A DNA stretch of 64,000 nucleotides, taken from the NCBI RefSeq assembly GCF_024139115.2, contig NC_085141.1, forward strand, positions 178,572,994 to 178,636,993, given 5' to 3'. Origin of the DNA: Armigeres subalbatus. Taxonomy: Eukaryota; Arthropoda; Insecta; Diptera; Culicidae. Position 1 is the stretch's first letter, and every line of letters starts with the position of its first letter. The notes under the pieces were generated by a model, which saw only the letters and a program-made list of their open reading frames with translations, was not told the origin of the DNA and made no database searches. The position numbers and the translations under genes are program-made. Below are positions 1 to 10,779 of this stretch, piece after piece.

Positions 1-535
1 GTTCGGGCTCGTAGTCGGCCTTTGTTGTACCGGCTGATTGATTGAATTAGGCCGATAAGCTGGGGCCTGTGGATTCAGAGATGTTGAAAGAGGTTGTGCT
101 CGAGTATAATCCGAAATGCGCAAGGCCAAGTCTTCCGAATTCGGTTCGGCATTTTGATTAGGATTTGGACCGAAATATGTTTTCCAAGTGGCATCAATTA
201 AGCCTATGAATGTGTTTTTAGTGAATGCATCGGCCGATGGTGCTCTGAGTACTCTGTTTCTTAAACTGATTAGTCTTGACTGTGCTCTTAGCGAAAGTTT
301 ACGTTCTAATTCTTTTCGAATTGATCGGATTCTATCGGCAATCCATTCTGCTTCCTGCTCAAGTGTAACCGTTGTAGTGTAGAGTTTCGGGTTTTTTCTA
401 TCTTCGTTAATTAGAAGTCTAAGCTCGCGGCGCTTGTTTTCTAAATTTTCGTTTGACGCTATACCGCGGATACCGAGTTCGTAATCTACTTCGTCTTCCT
501 CTAGATCGTCGGCGTGGTAGTTATACAATTCCATA
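1..535 (-). CDS. LTR retrotransposon gag, N-terminal part (runs off the window)
   Basis: Reading the minus strand from the ATG at 535 down to base 1 gives 178 codons with no stop, so the frame continues outside the window. The protein begins MELYNYHADDLEEDE, has an acidic start, a long Glu/Arg/Lys-rich helical middle and a Pro/Gln/Asn-rich tail near the window edge. I cannot assign it by homology alone. Its position, about 200 bases downstream of a tRNA-Lys-type primer-binding site and an LTR-like block in the same orientation, supports gag of a Ty3/gypsy-like LTR retrotransposon, which would form the particle shell. No nucleocapsid knuckle is visible because the end lies outside. An open frame of this length in otherwise stop-rich DNA suggests a fairly young copy. 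Confidence 0.6.
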
Positions 536-724
536 ATGCCAAATTAGATTATCTAGATTTTACCAAACCAGTTGTAATTCGATTACAGTATTCAGCTAAG
601 TTATTGAATGATTTAGTAAATTATGTCTTTTTCTTTGAAAATAAGGTCAAGATCAGATTAATTAAAACTAATTGAATTAAATCATACCAAAAATTTAAGC
701 AAAAGATCGTTAATGAGCTTTTGA

Positions 725-735
725 GTTGGGCGCCA
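725..735 (-). other. Primer-binding site of the LTR element
   Basis: On the minus strand this reads TGGCGCCCAAC, the complement of the 3' end of an insect tRNA-Lys and the usual minus-strand primer site of gypsy-like elements. It lies between the LTR-like block (739-1118) and the gag start at 535. The remaining 536-724 would be the untranslated leader. Confidence 0.6.
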
Positions 736-738
736 GTT

Positions 739-1118
739 TGTAACAGGATACTTACCACCGAACTCAGCTCCCCGAAACGAAACAAAACGATACTAACCAA
801 AGCTTTCGATACGTCTGGTCCGTGGGTACCCTGTACGACGGATTCGGGACTAGCAGAATAGTGAATCTCGACTACCAACTTAAACGGAACTTGAGCCTAC
901 CAATACTGCTCTGCTAGTGCGGACAAAGCTGACCAAAACCCTAAAATAAGTCGGTAATAACGTAATCCGCTTAAGCGCCAACACGCCTTTCAGCGTGATG
1001 CGGACACGCACGTTCAAGATTTACCCGGACTAACTCACCCAGGGCGGGTCTAACGATCGCGGAACCAATCCCAAAAACTCCAAAACCAAATCAATTGATG
1101 TCACCGGTTGTTCACAAT
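739..1118 (-). repeat. Putative 5' LTR
   Basis: The block is bounded on the minus strand by TGTGAACAACC at 1118 and CCTGTTACA at 739, i.e. the TGT...ACA ends expected of an LTR, and it directly abuts the primer-binding site. The second LTR is outside the window, so the outer edge is a guess. Confidence 0.42.
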
Positions 1119-1879
1119 TGGTATACAACTAATTATCTGATGTAACGGAAGGATACGGTACGGTATATTGTACGAATGGGTTAGTTGTGTGTGTGGGTAC
1201 AATGTTTAGATCCTTATATACTAATTGGTCTGACCTTACTTAGCAACCTAGGTTGCTTACTGCTGCTGCTGCTGATGCCGGATTGCGCTACGCCGGCCGG
1301 TGGACGGAGGTGGCGATGTAATGGCCCGTTGGATGCGATGGGGTCGCTGCAAGGCGCCGTGGCGGTGGGTTCGGGAACCACCGTCGAGATTTGTTGCGAC
1401 GAGGTCGCCTTAGCGGAAATGTAGAATGGCCCGTCGGTTTGGGAACCACTGCCCTGGTTACATGCGGTGGGCTCACTGTTCGGTGGCTTAGTGATTGGCC
1501 GGTCGGTCTGAGAACCGCTGATGGAATCGACGGAATGATAAACGGAGACCTACGGCCCACGAGAACGCACGACGGCACAGAGGTTAACTCGTGGCACTCC
1601 ACTCTTCGCACTACACGATGGGTTTGTAGCGGGGCTAGCGCGACAACGCCGGTGAAGGAACGCGCCGGGTGGGCACGTGGGAGCTGCTAATCGCCGGATT
1701 AAGGCTGGCTTCACTGGTCCCGGGCAATTACTGGGGCCCGTACGGAATAACACGACGCTCCTCGCTGCTGCAGTTTGCACAGCACACGTGCGATCGCCAA
1801 CGGACTTGGCAATGGCCAGCCGTAAGCTTGGCGAGACGACAATGTCGAAAATCGGCCACGGAACACCTGTCCGAAATAA
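1119..1879. other. GC-rich stretch with loose internal repeats, no gene
   Basis: From about 1260 to 1860 the base composition is GC-rich. The motif GTYGGTYTGRGAACC recurs near 1435 and 1503, and a related GGTGGGTTCGGGAACC form at about 1365. Short overlapping open frames on both strands show no recognisable domain. It resembles LTR or untranslated retroelement sequence more than a gene. Confidence 0.35.
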
Positions 1880-1916
1880 AAACCTTCTTGCGAAGGTTTT
1901 GGTCTTTTGACCAAAA
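1880..1916. repeat. Two overlapping perfect hairpins
   Basis: AAACCTTC / GAAGGTTT (1880-1899, loop TTGC) overlaps TTTTGGTC / GACCAAAA (1897-1916, loop TTTT). Each has an 8-bp perfect stem with a 4-base loop. The second is followed by AT-rich sequence. Confidence 0.6.
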
Positions 1917-2950
1917 CACCTTTAATTAGCACTTGTCACTATGACCATTACCAATATAAATTACCTTCAGTAATCAAAAAAAACTGGCTAACTCTAAAAA
2001 TAATCTTCAACTCTAACTTTCCTATCTGGCTCACTTGCTGGTCGCTTTTGAAATGGCAGAGATTTTGCTATCATCTGCCCAGTATCTATTATCACAAAAG
2101 GATGTAATCGCGCTTTTGTGATTTATTGATACAATTAATTAATTTGGGATAAATCTGGAGAGGGTTGAGCATAGAAATAAAATTATTGCTAACGCTTCGC
2201 GTGGTGTTGGTTTTTGTCCGGGCTAGATCGCAGTCGGACTAAAAAAACATTACAAAAATGTAACGCCTTCTAGGCCTGCCCAAATTATGAAGCGTTTAAA
2301 GTTGCAGCTTCGAAACACTCTTGAGTTTCGTCACGCGAGCGGTTACAATGTTTCATAACGCGAAACTCGAAAATTAGGTGCCAAATTGAGAAGCTCAAAC
2401 AGTACCTCTCTAGTAGAGGTTCCCCGGTGACTAGAGAGGTCAATTTGAATGAATCACCCTATGGTCTTATTTTAGGAACCTACAGCTTTCGTTTGGTGCC
2501 TGAAGATCAAAAATTGGGTAAAATCTGAGTTCTTTTTATCGTGATGAAATCATGGGTCCAAATGGATCCCAATGCACAATGTTTCACTTTTTTTTGTGGT
2601 TCCTCTCCTAGATGTCGATGGATGCTGATTTCCTCAGGGAATCTTAGTTTCCAAAAGTTAGGAAAAGTCAGAATTTTTCAGATTTTTATCTCGTTGCTGC
2701 AGTTACTGCATTGTTTTGGGTGTGCTTGGGTCGAAATGGACTTCAATGCACTAGGAAGCTTAACAAATAATTAGCCCCATGACATCGAAATGACATATCC
2801 CGTATCTGCGTCCAGATTTATTCAGGGTCCTGACATTCCAGGTACCGAGTTTCCAATCATAGTTCTTACTTCGTTGCCGGGTCGGTTGCCAACAATAACG
2901 TTCTCTTTTTTCCTCTCTCAATTTTTTTGTGGTGTTACCTACCTAGGCCC
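1917..2950. other. No gene seen
   Basis: AT-rich DNA without a convincing frame. A short imperfect palindrome occurs near 2402-2442 (CCTCTCTAGTAGAGG and ACTAGAGAGG). Two loosely related segments beginning GGGTCCAAATGG (2554) and GGGTCGAAATGG (2728) suggest an old tandem duplication. Confidence 0.4.
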
Positions 2951-3763
2951 TAGGGTAAAATGCCCAATAGTGGACCCCCTAGTAGCGGAATTTTGCTCTT
3001 CCTGTCATAAGGAGTAGACATTTTCAACATATTAATTCTGCTTGATATCTAATAACGAGTTCTTCATCTCTTCTCTACGATACATACATAAACACTCAAA
3101 TACACGATGTTATTTGTTGAAATTAACATTTTCAAGTTTGACTGAATTCGCCCTATAGTAGACCCCCTGAGGTGCCCTAATAGGAAATTGTTTCCCTATA
3201 GTCGACACTTTATTTGATTGGCATGTTCCGTTTCGGGACGATCTTCTTCCTTATTATGGACCCCCAAATATTCCCATAATGGACACTATCGAGTTTATTG
3301 TTTATAGAATTGTAAAAGATCATTTAATTTTACTTTCCATAGCATTTCCAATGCATTTAATCAAATCATAGGACTGTAAAGTAGCTACCTAGGTTCTCCC
3401 GATGAAATTTCTCAGCTAAATGTTTACATTGGGCTGTAATACAGTCGCCTCTCCACATCTCGATATTGAACGGACCATCAAGATAGGGAGAGATCGAGGA
3501 ATGGAAGAGAAATTGAAATGGGTACTGTAGGAGTAACAGCAGCCAGTTCAATTTATTGCAGGTTTAAAAATATGTAACACAAAAAAAAACATTTTACATG
3601 TTTAAAATCGAATAAATTGCATAGCCTTCCCAATACTATGCGAACGTATGAACGTACGTCTGACAACTACATCGTATTTCCGGCAATTGCGAGCGTGCTT
3701 GAACGTGTGCCTTCTGATTGGGACATCGTTTGCACATCACTATCAGACCATGCACTTATTGGG

Positions 3764-3800
3764 CATAAATAGCCGTGCACAGACCGTAACAAGTTTCAGT
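3764..3800 (+). promoter_or_regulatory. TATA plus initiator, promoter-like
   Basis: CATAAATAG at 3764 is followed 32 bases later by the arthropod initiator TTCAGTT (A at 3798), the standard core-promoter spacing. The next ATG, at 3811, opens an 86-codon frame (3811-4071) rich in Arg, Gln and Ser with no recognisable domain. The site lies inside the pogo-like element, so it may be captured promoter DNA. Transcription is not shown. Confidence 0.35.
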
Positions 3801-4449
3801 TTACTAACGGATGCAGACGGACAAACAACACCAGCAGCAGGAAAGGAGGACTACTCTAGCACCGACAACCAAACCGAGGATGGAAGCAACTTGGCGGAGG
3901 ATGGCATTAACCAGCCGAGCAAGCAGCAGTCGGGCGAGATGCGGAAGAAGGTTTTCGATGGCTCATCCTGGCCTTTGGCGTCCGCAGCGAAGTTTTTACT
4001 TAAAGAGTTTTCTTCGCTGCTGCCAAAAGCGAGACCACGGCTCACCTTCTACGGATCGTACGGAAGACTAGAACTGTCATCAGAGAGGCCATCACATTGG
4101 TCGGTCGCGACAGGTACTAGATCCAAAAAAGCTCGTCGCTCTGAAAAACGACAATAAAACAAATGTCGTTTCCTGTTGTTGATTATTGTTATGTGTTATT
4201 GTTATGTTATTGTTATGTTGTTGATTATTGTGTTTGTTATTGTCCAAAGATGGTTTAGTAGCCTAATAATTTAAACATATCGACATAAGGAGAGCGAATC
4301 CTGAACAAACTATAATCAGAACACATCGAGATTGAGGGATATCGAGATAGGGAGGTTATCGAAATGTAGAAAGCTCAAATGGACTGAGGAAACCATCGAC
4401 ATAGGGAGAGATATCGAGATATAGAACATCGAGATGTAGAGAGTCGACT

Positions 4450-4731
4450 TCTTCTTCTTATTGGCATTACATCCCCACACTGGGACAGAGCCGCCTCGCA
4501 GCTTAGTGTTCATTAAGCACTTCCACAGTTATTAACTGCGAGGTTTCTAAGCCAAGTTACCATTTCTGCATTTGTATATCATGAGGCTAACACGATGATA
4601 CTTTTATGTCCAGGAGAGTCGAAACAATTTTAAACTGAAAATTGCGTAGGCCGGCACTGGGAATCGAACCCAGCAACCCTTAGCATGGTCTTCCTTTGTA
4701 GCCGCGCGTCTTACCGCACGGCTAAGGAGAG
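4450..4731 (-). mobile_element. tRNA-derived SINE, copy 1
   Basis: The minus strand begins with a tRNA-like head (A-box-like TAGCCGTGCGGTAAGACG, B-box-like GGGTTCGATTCCC) and ends in AAGAAGAAG. The 12-bp duplication AGAGAGTCGACT flanks it (4438-4449 and 4732-4743), the hallmark of target-primed insertion. Body and tail match the copy at 41395-41684. It resembles the Feilai class of mosquito SINEs, but the name is not verified. Confidence 0.85.
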
Positions 4732-5106
4732 AGAGAGTCGACTATAATGCAAAAATAGCTGGAGGGTCCACTATTGAACACTTTACCCTATGTTTCGTGG
4801 TACATAGGTACACCATAACTACTGAATAGCTTTTATAGGCACTACTACTGAATAGCTTTTTACCTCGGTTTTCCGAAACGTTTTCAAACTACCTAATTAT
4901 TATTAAAAGTCCAAATGATCTGACTGAAACGTCGGGTAATTCCAAAATCTAACCGATTTGATTATCCTCAGACTGAGAAAGTTACATCCATAAAACAATG
5001 ACTATTCCAGTCGATAATTAACAACAAAAATAAAAAAAATCAAATTAACTAAATTGTATACATATTGAATCTAAACATATTAACTAAATCTAAACTATTT
5101 TTTCAG

Positions 5107-6054
5107 GTTCAATAGATCTCCTTACGGGAAGTTTCACCCACCAGACGGCAATGGAAGAAATATGGCAAAATCGGATAAATTATGAAATAAATCAAATTGA
5201 AACCAACTTTACTATTATGATGAATCTCCGATCGAAGGTAAATATTTCACTACAATGAGAAGCAATTTGTTCTTGCGTTCCCCTTCCAAGATGTAAAAAA
5301 TTCAGAAACTTTTATCCATTGCTCCGAACTTTTCCGACGTGTTTACTTTTTTTTCCATTTTCCATTCTCCGCTACAGACGCAACACCCCAAACGAATGGA
5401 CGACCCTAACGAGCAACATCCAAACAAAATCCTGTCGCTGCGTTCACAACTGGCCAGTAGCTCAAGTTTGTCGATAAATTTCGTTAACGATGGGCACGGT
5501 GGATTGAAAGTAGTTCAGGAAAAGTTCGGCCTTTCGGAGATGCTGCCAGTGGAGCGGAATTTATTGGACGGCAAATGGCATTCGGTTGCCCTGAGGTAGG
5601 TTCGCCCCGTGGACTGACGTCGAGGACATGCGGCTTCGACCTCATTTCAACCGGTCGGCCCGTCAGGCTGTCCAAAGCCAATAATTCAGTGCCTAATGAC
5701 TCGCTGCTGTGCCTTTTGATAATCGCTAATTTATGATTGCAGTGGAAGGAACGGAGGATACATAAATGTGTACGTCGACTGCTTATGGGTGAACTCGTTC
5801 GTCCTCTCGAGAGGAGCTATCGAACTGCCGCAGTATCCGGTGATTGAAGCAGGACGTGATGTTAGTTACCGTAATTTATCTCTATTGTCCCGACCGTTTA
5901 ACATCGTCATGTGTTTGTCATGTTTCAGATCGAGCTTCGACAGCTAACTTTGGTCCCCGGTGGCAGCGAACGGTTACAGTGCGCAACCGACACCATCCCC
6001 ATCACGGACACCGAGAATCGACAGATGACCGATTTTTTCGAAGGAATACATTAG
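5107..6054 (+). CDS. Thrombospondin-N / laminin-G-like domain gene, partial (4 exons)
   Basis: Four exons join in frame with GT-AG introns of 140, 147 and 68 bases: 5107-5237, 5378-5595, 5743-5860 and 5929-6054 (TAG). They encode about 196 residues. The second and third exons carry the beta-sandwich signature of a TSPN/LamG domain: SLSINFVNDG, then LLDGKWHSVAL, then GGYINVYVDCLW and IELPQYPVIEAGRD; the last exon has LRQLTLVPGG and a conserved-looking Cys. Such domains occur in secreted matrix proteins (thrombospondins, collagens) and bind heparan sulphate or integrins. Exon 1 begins in mid-frame, so the signal peptide and 5' exons lie upstream, perhaps beyond the transposons at 2951-4790. The protein stops right after the domain with none of the coiled-coil, EGF or type-3 repeats of thrombospondin, so this is either a truncated duplicate, a short isoform, or my last exon reads through a missed splice site. 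Confidence 0.62.
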
Positions 6055-6746
6055 CATTAATGGAGTACAATCGTGTATGCAGAGCGGAGAGACTAGCGCC
6101 TGGCTCCAATGTTTCACTTGTTTGCATCTGGTGTAAACTATGTATAGGCTGATAGATTGGTGAAGTATGATTTATGACTAATGGCAGGTGACTAGCGATG
6201 ATCCGATATTTCTGTTACAGAGGAGTGTTCGCGATTTTTCGTCATATCATTTGAATATTTGCTCACTATATTGAATCGTTTGTTATGTCCCTAAAAAGCA
6301 TCACAATCTTCTTGAAAACATTACAAACCAAATAACCGGTCTGGTGGCATAATTTTGGTTAGAACTTAAATATATGTAGATTAGACTGGCTCAGCCTTGT
6401 ATGAAAAAAAAAACAATTGTCTAATTCTACGGGGCACCCCCCAGGATTGTGCCTTTGGGTGCGAAAATCAATCTCAATGGCTTGTTGCATAAGCTGGCGC
6501 ATTTGATTTGGAGTTTGTATGAGAGTTTCAGCCGAAATACATAGGAGAATACACCTCCGTCACTCTTTCGTTCAAGAAATTGGTTCGGTATACTCGATTG
6601 AGCTCAGAATTGCAACAAAGACAGTTGATATGAAAGATCAAATTCACAGCACATTTTAAGATGGTTAAATGATCTTTTATATAATTTTAAACTGATTTAT
6701 TAAGAATTGGGTTGTGTACTAGCCGGCAGAAGGCTAGCAGCCCGTG
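6055..6746. other. Intergenic, with one transposon-end-like motif
   Basis: No gene seen. At 6382 the sequence TAGACTGGCTCAG followed by TGTATGAAA resembles the first bases of the transposon end at 25903 (TAGACTGGCCCAA). It may be a solitary remnant of that family. The matching right end is not visible. Confidence 0.35.
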
Positions 6747-8720
6747 ATCCGTGCTCCTATGTCGATCTTGGTTCCACCGTCTGTTAGCGTCTAACTAGCT
6801 TTTTTCTAGTTTTCGACCTTCTCCACTGCTTGCCCGGCTACCGTAAAGTTCGAGGGATTTGATTGTCTTCATATCCAATGATTTGGTCTTGTTGACGTTG
6901 ATGGTGAGACCCGCCGTTGAGGAGCGTTCGGCCAGGTCGTTCAGCTTACTTTGCATATCAGAGCGCCGTTATGCTAGCTAGGGCCTTATCAACAGCCAAA
7001 TCGAAGTCGTTAAGATGTTCCATAGTAATAGGCTGCCAAAGCATCCCACGGTTTGGTACACGGTCAATCGCACCCACCATTATCTCGTCGATTACGACGA
7101 GGAACAGTAGCAGAGATAGAATACATCTTTGCCTCACTCCAGCGACTACCCGGATGGGGTCGGACAAAGCTCCGTTATGCAGCACTCTGCATGTAAAAGT
7201 TTCGTACTGCGCTTCCTTGCGTCTAAGGGCGCCTCACCGATTTTTGTGGTTCATACGATCGAATGTTTTTTCGTAATCAATACATTCCAGGTAGAGGGGC
7301 CTTCAGTCAGCCGAAAAAGTTGCGTTTTCTTAGATATTGCAGAATAGTTGATGCAACATTTGCTCCGACAGCACGGGGTCAGCTTTAATGGGCCAAACAC
7401 AATTGATACGTTTGCGTGCGTTTTGACAGTTTTCCCATGGAAAAACTGTCAAAACGCACGCAAACGTACCAATTGTGTTTGACCCATAAGCCTCTCTGCT
7501 GAAATGCGATCGTCCCGGGAGCTTTGTTGGATTTCATGCTTCGGATGGCTGCTTCAATCTCCTGCAACGATGGCGCTTCGGATTTGATGCGAGTAATGCA
7601 TCGCACCCTTAGCGGCTCATGCCGAGATGTTGATGGTTGGTTGGGCGTCGAAACTTGATGAAGTTGTTTGAAGTGCTCGAACCAATTGGTTCGTTTGGTT
7701 GATCAGTTGGATCGGTGAGTAACTGTTGCGTCTTGCGACCTTCTTTCACCGGCATCCTTGGATTCATCCGGACATCAAGAAGGCTCCGTCTCCATTTTCG
7801 ACTGATGCAGATGTGGTTGATTTGATTTTCAGTTTGTCGTGGTTTGTCCATCATGAGAGACCACGTGGCTTTGTGCACTGGTCGATGAAGAAAAAGCGTT
7901 ATTGCTCGGAATTCTACCAGCAGCTCACCGTTTTCACTCATTTCTCCAAGACCATGACGTCCCACGACACGCTCATAGTCCATGTTGTCGAAGCCGATCT
8001 TCGCATTGAAGTCGCCCATGTAGATCTTGATGTCACCTTTCGAAACTTTATCCACGACGGCACTCAGTTCACTATAGAAATTTTCCTTGTCCTGTAACTC
8101 GACAACATCGGTCGTCGCATAACATTGGATTATCGTGAGGTTCCTTGCCCGTGTTCTGAATATGGCAATGCTTATTCTCTTATGGGGAGTGCTGGGGAGT
8201 GTTGCTCCCTCGAATACTGGAATATAACAATACCTGTCCCGATGGTAGTTTGTGCTCTCCAAAGTTTGGCCAACGGACTTCACTCAGTCCCAGGATCCCA
8301 AGTTTCATGCGCCGTGCCTCGCTGGCGAGCTGTGCCAGCTTACCTTGCTGAGATGACGTTAAAACATTCCATGTTCCAATTCGTGTTCTTTGATTCATGC
8401 CAAAAGTCTTCCCCGTTATATCAGTTCTGGATCTTTCTTCGTTGGTTTCTCAAACGGTTTTTTTAAGTTTCGGAAGCAGTAGGTTGTTCGCCTAAGGTCC
8501 CTATAGGGGCCCACCATGGGGCTGCCATCTTAGATATCGCTTCCGGGGAAAAACATTTCGTTCTCACCCGCTGGATGCCAGAACATACGCTGTTGGAGCC
8601 GCACCATCTTGGTAAACAGACGCTCGATCAGTCGGGTCAAATTTGTTTAAAGTCCTACCCAAAACCAGGACTAGGCACTCTAACTGATGTCAGAAGAACA
8701 ACAGGCTACACTACCAGCTA
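6747..8720 (-). mobile_element. RTE-like LINE (family A), decayed copy
   Basis: Minus-strand fragments match the nearly complete copy at 57328-61990. In order from the 5' end they are: leader (8720-8480), endonuclease (GTWNVLTSSQQGKL near 8370, LGLSEVRWPNFGEH near 8290, MGDFNAKIG near 8010, ENQINHICISRKWRR near 7810), then a short piece of reverse transcriptase (VAGVRQRCILS near 7135, ending near 6960 where the polymerase motif should follow). Most of the endonuclease-RT linker and the RT fingers are deleted, and the frame is broken many times. A 98-bp MITE sits inside it at 7389-7486. Such LINEs encode a nicking endonuclease and an RT for target-primed integration. This copy cannot be active. 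Confidence 0.85.
7389..7486. mobile_element. 98-bp palindromic MITE, copy 1 (PIF/Harbinger-like)
   Basis: The arms start TGGGCCAAACACAATTG and end CAATTGTGTTTGACCCA, forming a near-perfect palindrome centred on CCATGG. It is flanked by TAA on both sides. Removing the element and one TAA restores the LINE sequence. The copy at 18748-18845 is identical over all 98 bases and is flanked by TTA, so the family uses a TWA target. Confidence 0.85.
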
Positions 8721-8734
8721 AGTACGAATCCCGA

Positions 8735-10123
8735 TGGATGGTTCTCCCAACAGCTGATGCAACTCGTGGTTCATTCGCCTTCTCCACGTACCGTCCGCCA
8801 TCTGCACCCCATCATAGATGGTACGCAGCACTTTCCTTTCGGAAACTCCAAGTGCGCGTTGGTCCTCCACGAGCATCATCCAGGTCTCGTGTCCGTAGAG
8901 GACTACCGGTCTAATGAGCGTTTTGTAGATTGTCAGTTTGGTACGGCGACGAACTCTATTCGATCGGAGCGTCTTGCGGAGTTGAAAGTATGTCGATTTC
9001 CAGCCACTATGCGTCTCCGAATTTCTCTGTTGGTATCATTTTCGGCAGTCAACAGTGAGCCCAAGTACACAAATTCTTCTAACACCTCGATTTCGTCACC
9101 ACCGATGCCAACTCGTGGTGAGTGGCTCACATTGTCTTCTCTTGAACCTCTTCCTATCATGTACTTCGTCTTCGACGTGTTGATGATTAGTCCGATCCGC
9201 TTGGCTTCCCTCTTCAGTCTGATGTAGGCTTCCTTCATCTTCTCAAAGCTACGTGCCATAATATCTATGTCGTCGGCGAAGCCAAATAGCTGGACGGACT
9301 CTTCGTATTACCACTTCCAAAGCGATGTTGAATAGCAGACACGAAAGACCATCACCTTGCCGTAACCCTCTGCGGGTTTCGAAGGGACTCGAGAATGCCC
9401 CTGAAACTCGAACTACGCACATCACCCGATCCATCGTCGCTTTGATCAATCGTGTCAGTTTATCCGGAAATCCGTGTTCATGCATCAGCTGCCATGGCTG
9501 GTCCCGATCGATTGTATCATATGCGGCTTTGAAGTCGATGAATAGATGATGTGTGGACACGTTGTATTCGCGGCATTTCTGCAGTACTTGGCGAATGGCC
9601 AACACCTGGTCCGTGGTGGAGCGTTCGCCCATAAAACCCGCCTGGTACTCTCTTGCAATTGGTGCTAGTCGACGGCATAAAATTTGGGAGAGTACCTTGT
9701 AGGCCGTTCAGCAATGCGATTGCGCGGCAGTTGCTACAATCCAGCTTATCGCCCTTTTTGTAGATGGGACACACGACACCTTCCATCCACTCCTGCGGCA
9801 AAACTTCCTCCTCCCAAATCTTAGTAATGACCCAGTGCAGCGCTCTAGCCAGTGCCTCACCCACCACCGTGTTTAAATAGCTCTCCTGGTAGTTGGTCAA
9901 CCCCAGGGGCTTTGTTGTTCTTCAGCCGGCCAATCTCCTCCTGGATTTCTTGGAGATCCGGAGCCGGTAGAATTATGTCCTGCGTGCATTCCCCCAGATC
10001 CATCACCATACCGCCATCTTCGTCTGCCACATAGCCATTCAGGTGCTCTCCGTAGTGCTGCCGCCACCTTTGGATCACATCACGCTCGTTCGTAAGATCG
10101 TTCCCGTTTATGTCCTTACACAT
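8735..10123 (-). mobile_element. LINE (family B) reverse-transcriptase half, decayed
   Basis: The minus strand encodes, in order, [16 protein letters not shown] (10123-9857), [19 protein letters not shown] (about 9790), [15 protein letters not shown] (about 9540), RRGLRQGDGLSCLLFNIAL (about 9370), a FADDIDIM catalytic motif near 9270, INTSKTKYMIGRGSR and EEFVYLGSL. These are fingers, palm and thumb of a non-LTR RT. The frame shifts near 9880, 9710, 9620 and 9300. The 5' half (endonuclease) is absent. A plus-strand copy of the same family is at 15481-17450. The 3' end meets the 5' leader of the family A copy near 8735. Confidence 0.85.
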
Positions 10124-10238
10124 ATCAGGCAGTGACCCATTCTTACCTCCATTTGACCCATTGTCACCCCCGACGACGGTAATTTAATACCCACTGTGCA
10201 CTTTTGCGAGCTCCTGTTTTGTGATTTTATTACGAATT

Positions 10239-10333
10239 GAGCACTTTTGTGAACACCACTTACGCTCAACATATTTTAGCGATTTGAACACTTTTGCGAG
10301 CACCACTCGCGCTCAACGTATTTTAGTGATTTT
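10239..10333. repeat. Tandem repeat, 47-bp unit, two copies plus a partial
   Basis: Units start GAGCACTTTTGTGAACACC (10239) and GAACACTTTTGCGAGCACC (10286) and both end in ATTTTAGYGATTT. A shortened third copy begins near 10197 with GTGCACTTTTGCGAGC. Confidence 0.7.
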
Positions 10334-10779
10334 CTAAGTTTATTAATTCGAAATAAAAAAACAGCCAGTTTATCAAGTGAATCGAAAAATTAACGTTATG
10401 CCTAGATTATGTCCGGGTAAGGATCGCCAAATGTATGGCCTCGTGCTATCGGAAAGGGACCAGCCGAATACGTTGGGTAGCTGTCGGGGACAAAATAGTA
10501 CTTACTATAGTAACTAGTAGAATCTATCGATGAGCGAAAGCATGGTTGGGTTCGTTTTTTGACCGTGTACCTTATGCGACATAACACTCTTAATATTTTC
10601 ATTGAAATCGTGGCGTCATGCTCGTTTGGAGACAGATGATTTATCTTCGCTCATCTATACACATATTCCACTATCCATAGTACTTACGTGTAGTCCGTAA
10701 CTAATCAGGGGAAATACTTGTTGCTTTGAAAATATGTTGTGATTCATGGCCTACTGATGCTTAATTCAAATTATGCCGC

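Larger units (their letters stand above)
3440..4746. mobile_element. Pogo/Tigger-like non-autonomous element, split by a SINE
   Basis: The left end reads TA-CAGTCGCCTCTCCACATC. With the SINE at 4450-4731 and one target repeat removed, the right end read inward is TA-TAGTCGACTCTCTACATC, giving a clear terminal inverted repeat and a TA duplication. Subterminal CGAGATAGGGAGAG motifs recur on both sides. The interior (about 3650-4160) is more GC-rich than its surroundings, has a 169-codon frame (3648-4157) with no recognisable domain, and holds a promoter-like site. A partial copy lies at 46975-47130 and a shorter relative at 50991-51188. No DDE transposase is present. Confidence 0.68.
2951..4790. 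mobile_element. Outer TIR element with TAGGGTAAA ends
   Basis: The left end (TAGGGTAAAATG then CAATAGTGGACC) and the reverse complement of the right end (TAGGGTAAAGTG then CAATAGTGGACC) match at 23 of the first 26 bases. The termini begin and end with TA, as for Tc1/mariner-type insertions. Related subterminal motifs (CCCTATAGTMGAC, ATTATGGACCCCC) recur at 3153, 3194 and 3254. The interior has no transposase and is mostly a younger pogo-like element (3440-4746), so the original was a short non-autonomous element. Confidence 0.58.

Noticed and set aside
3648..4157. 169-codon frame as a transposase
   Set aside because: No DDE, helix-turn-helix or other transposase motif, and composition looks non-coding.
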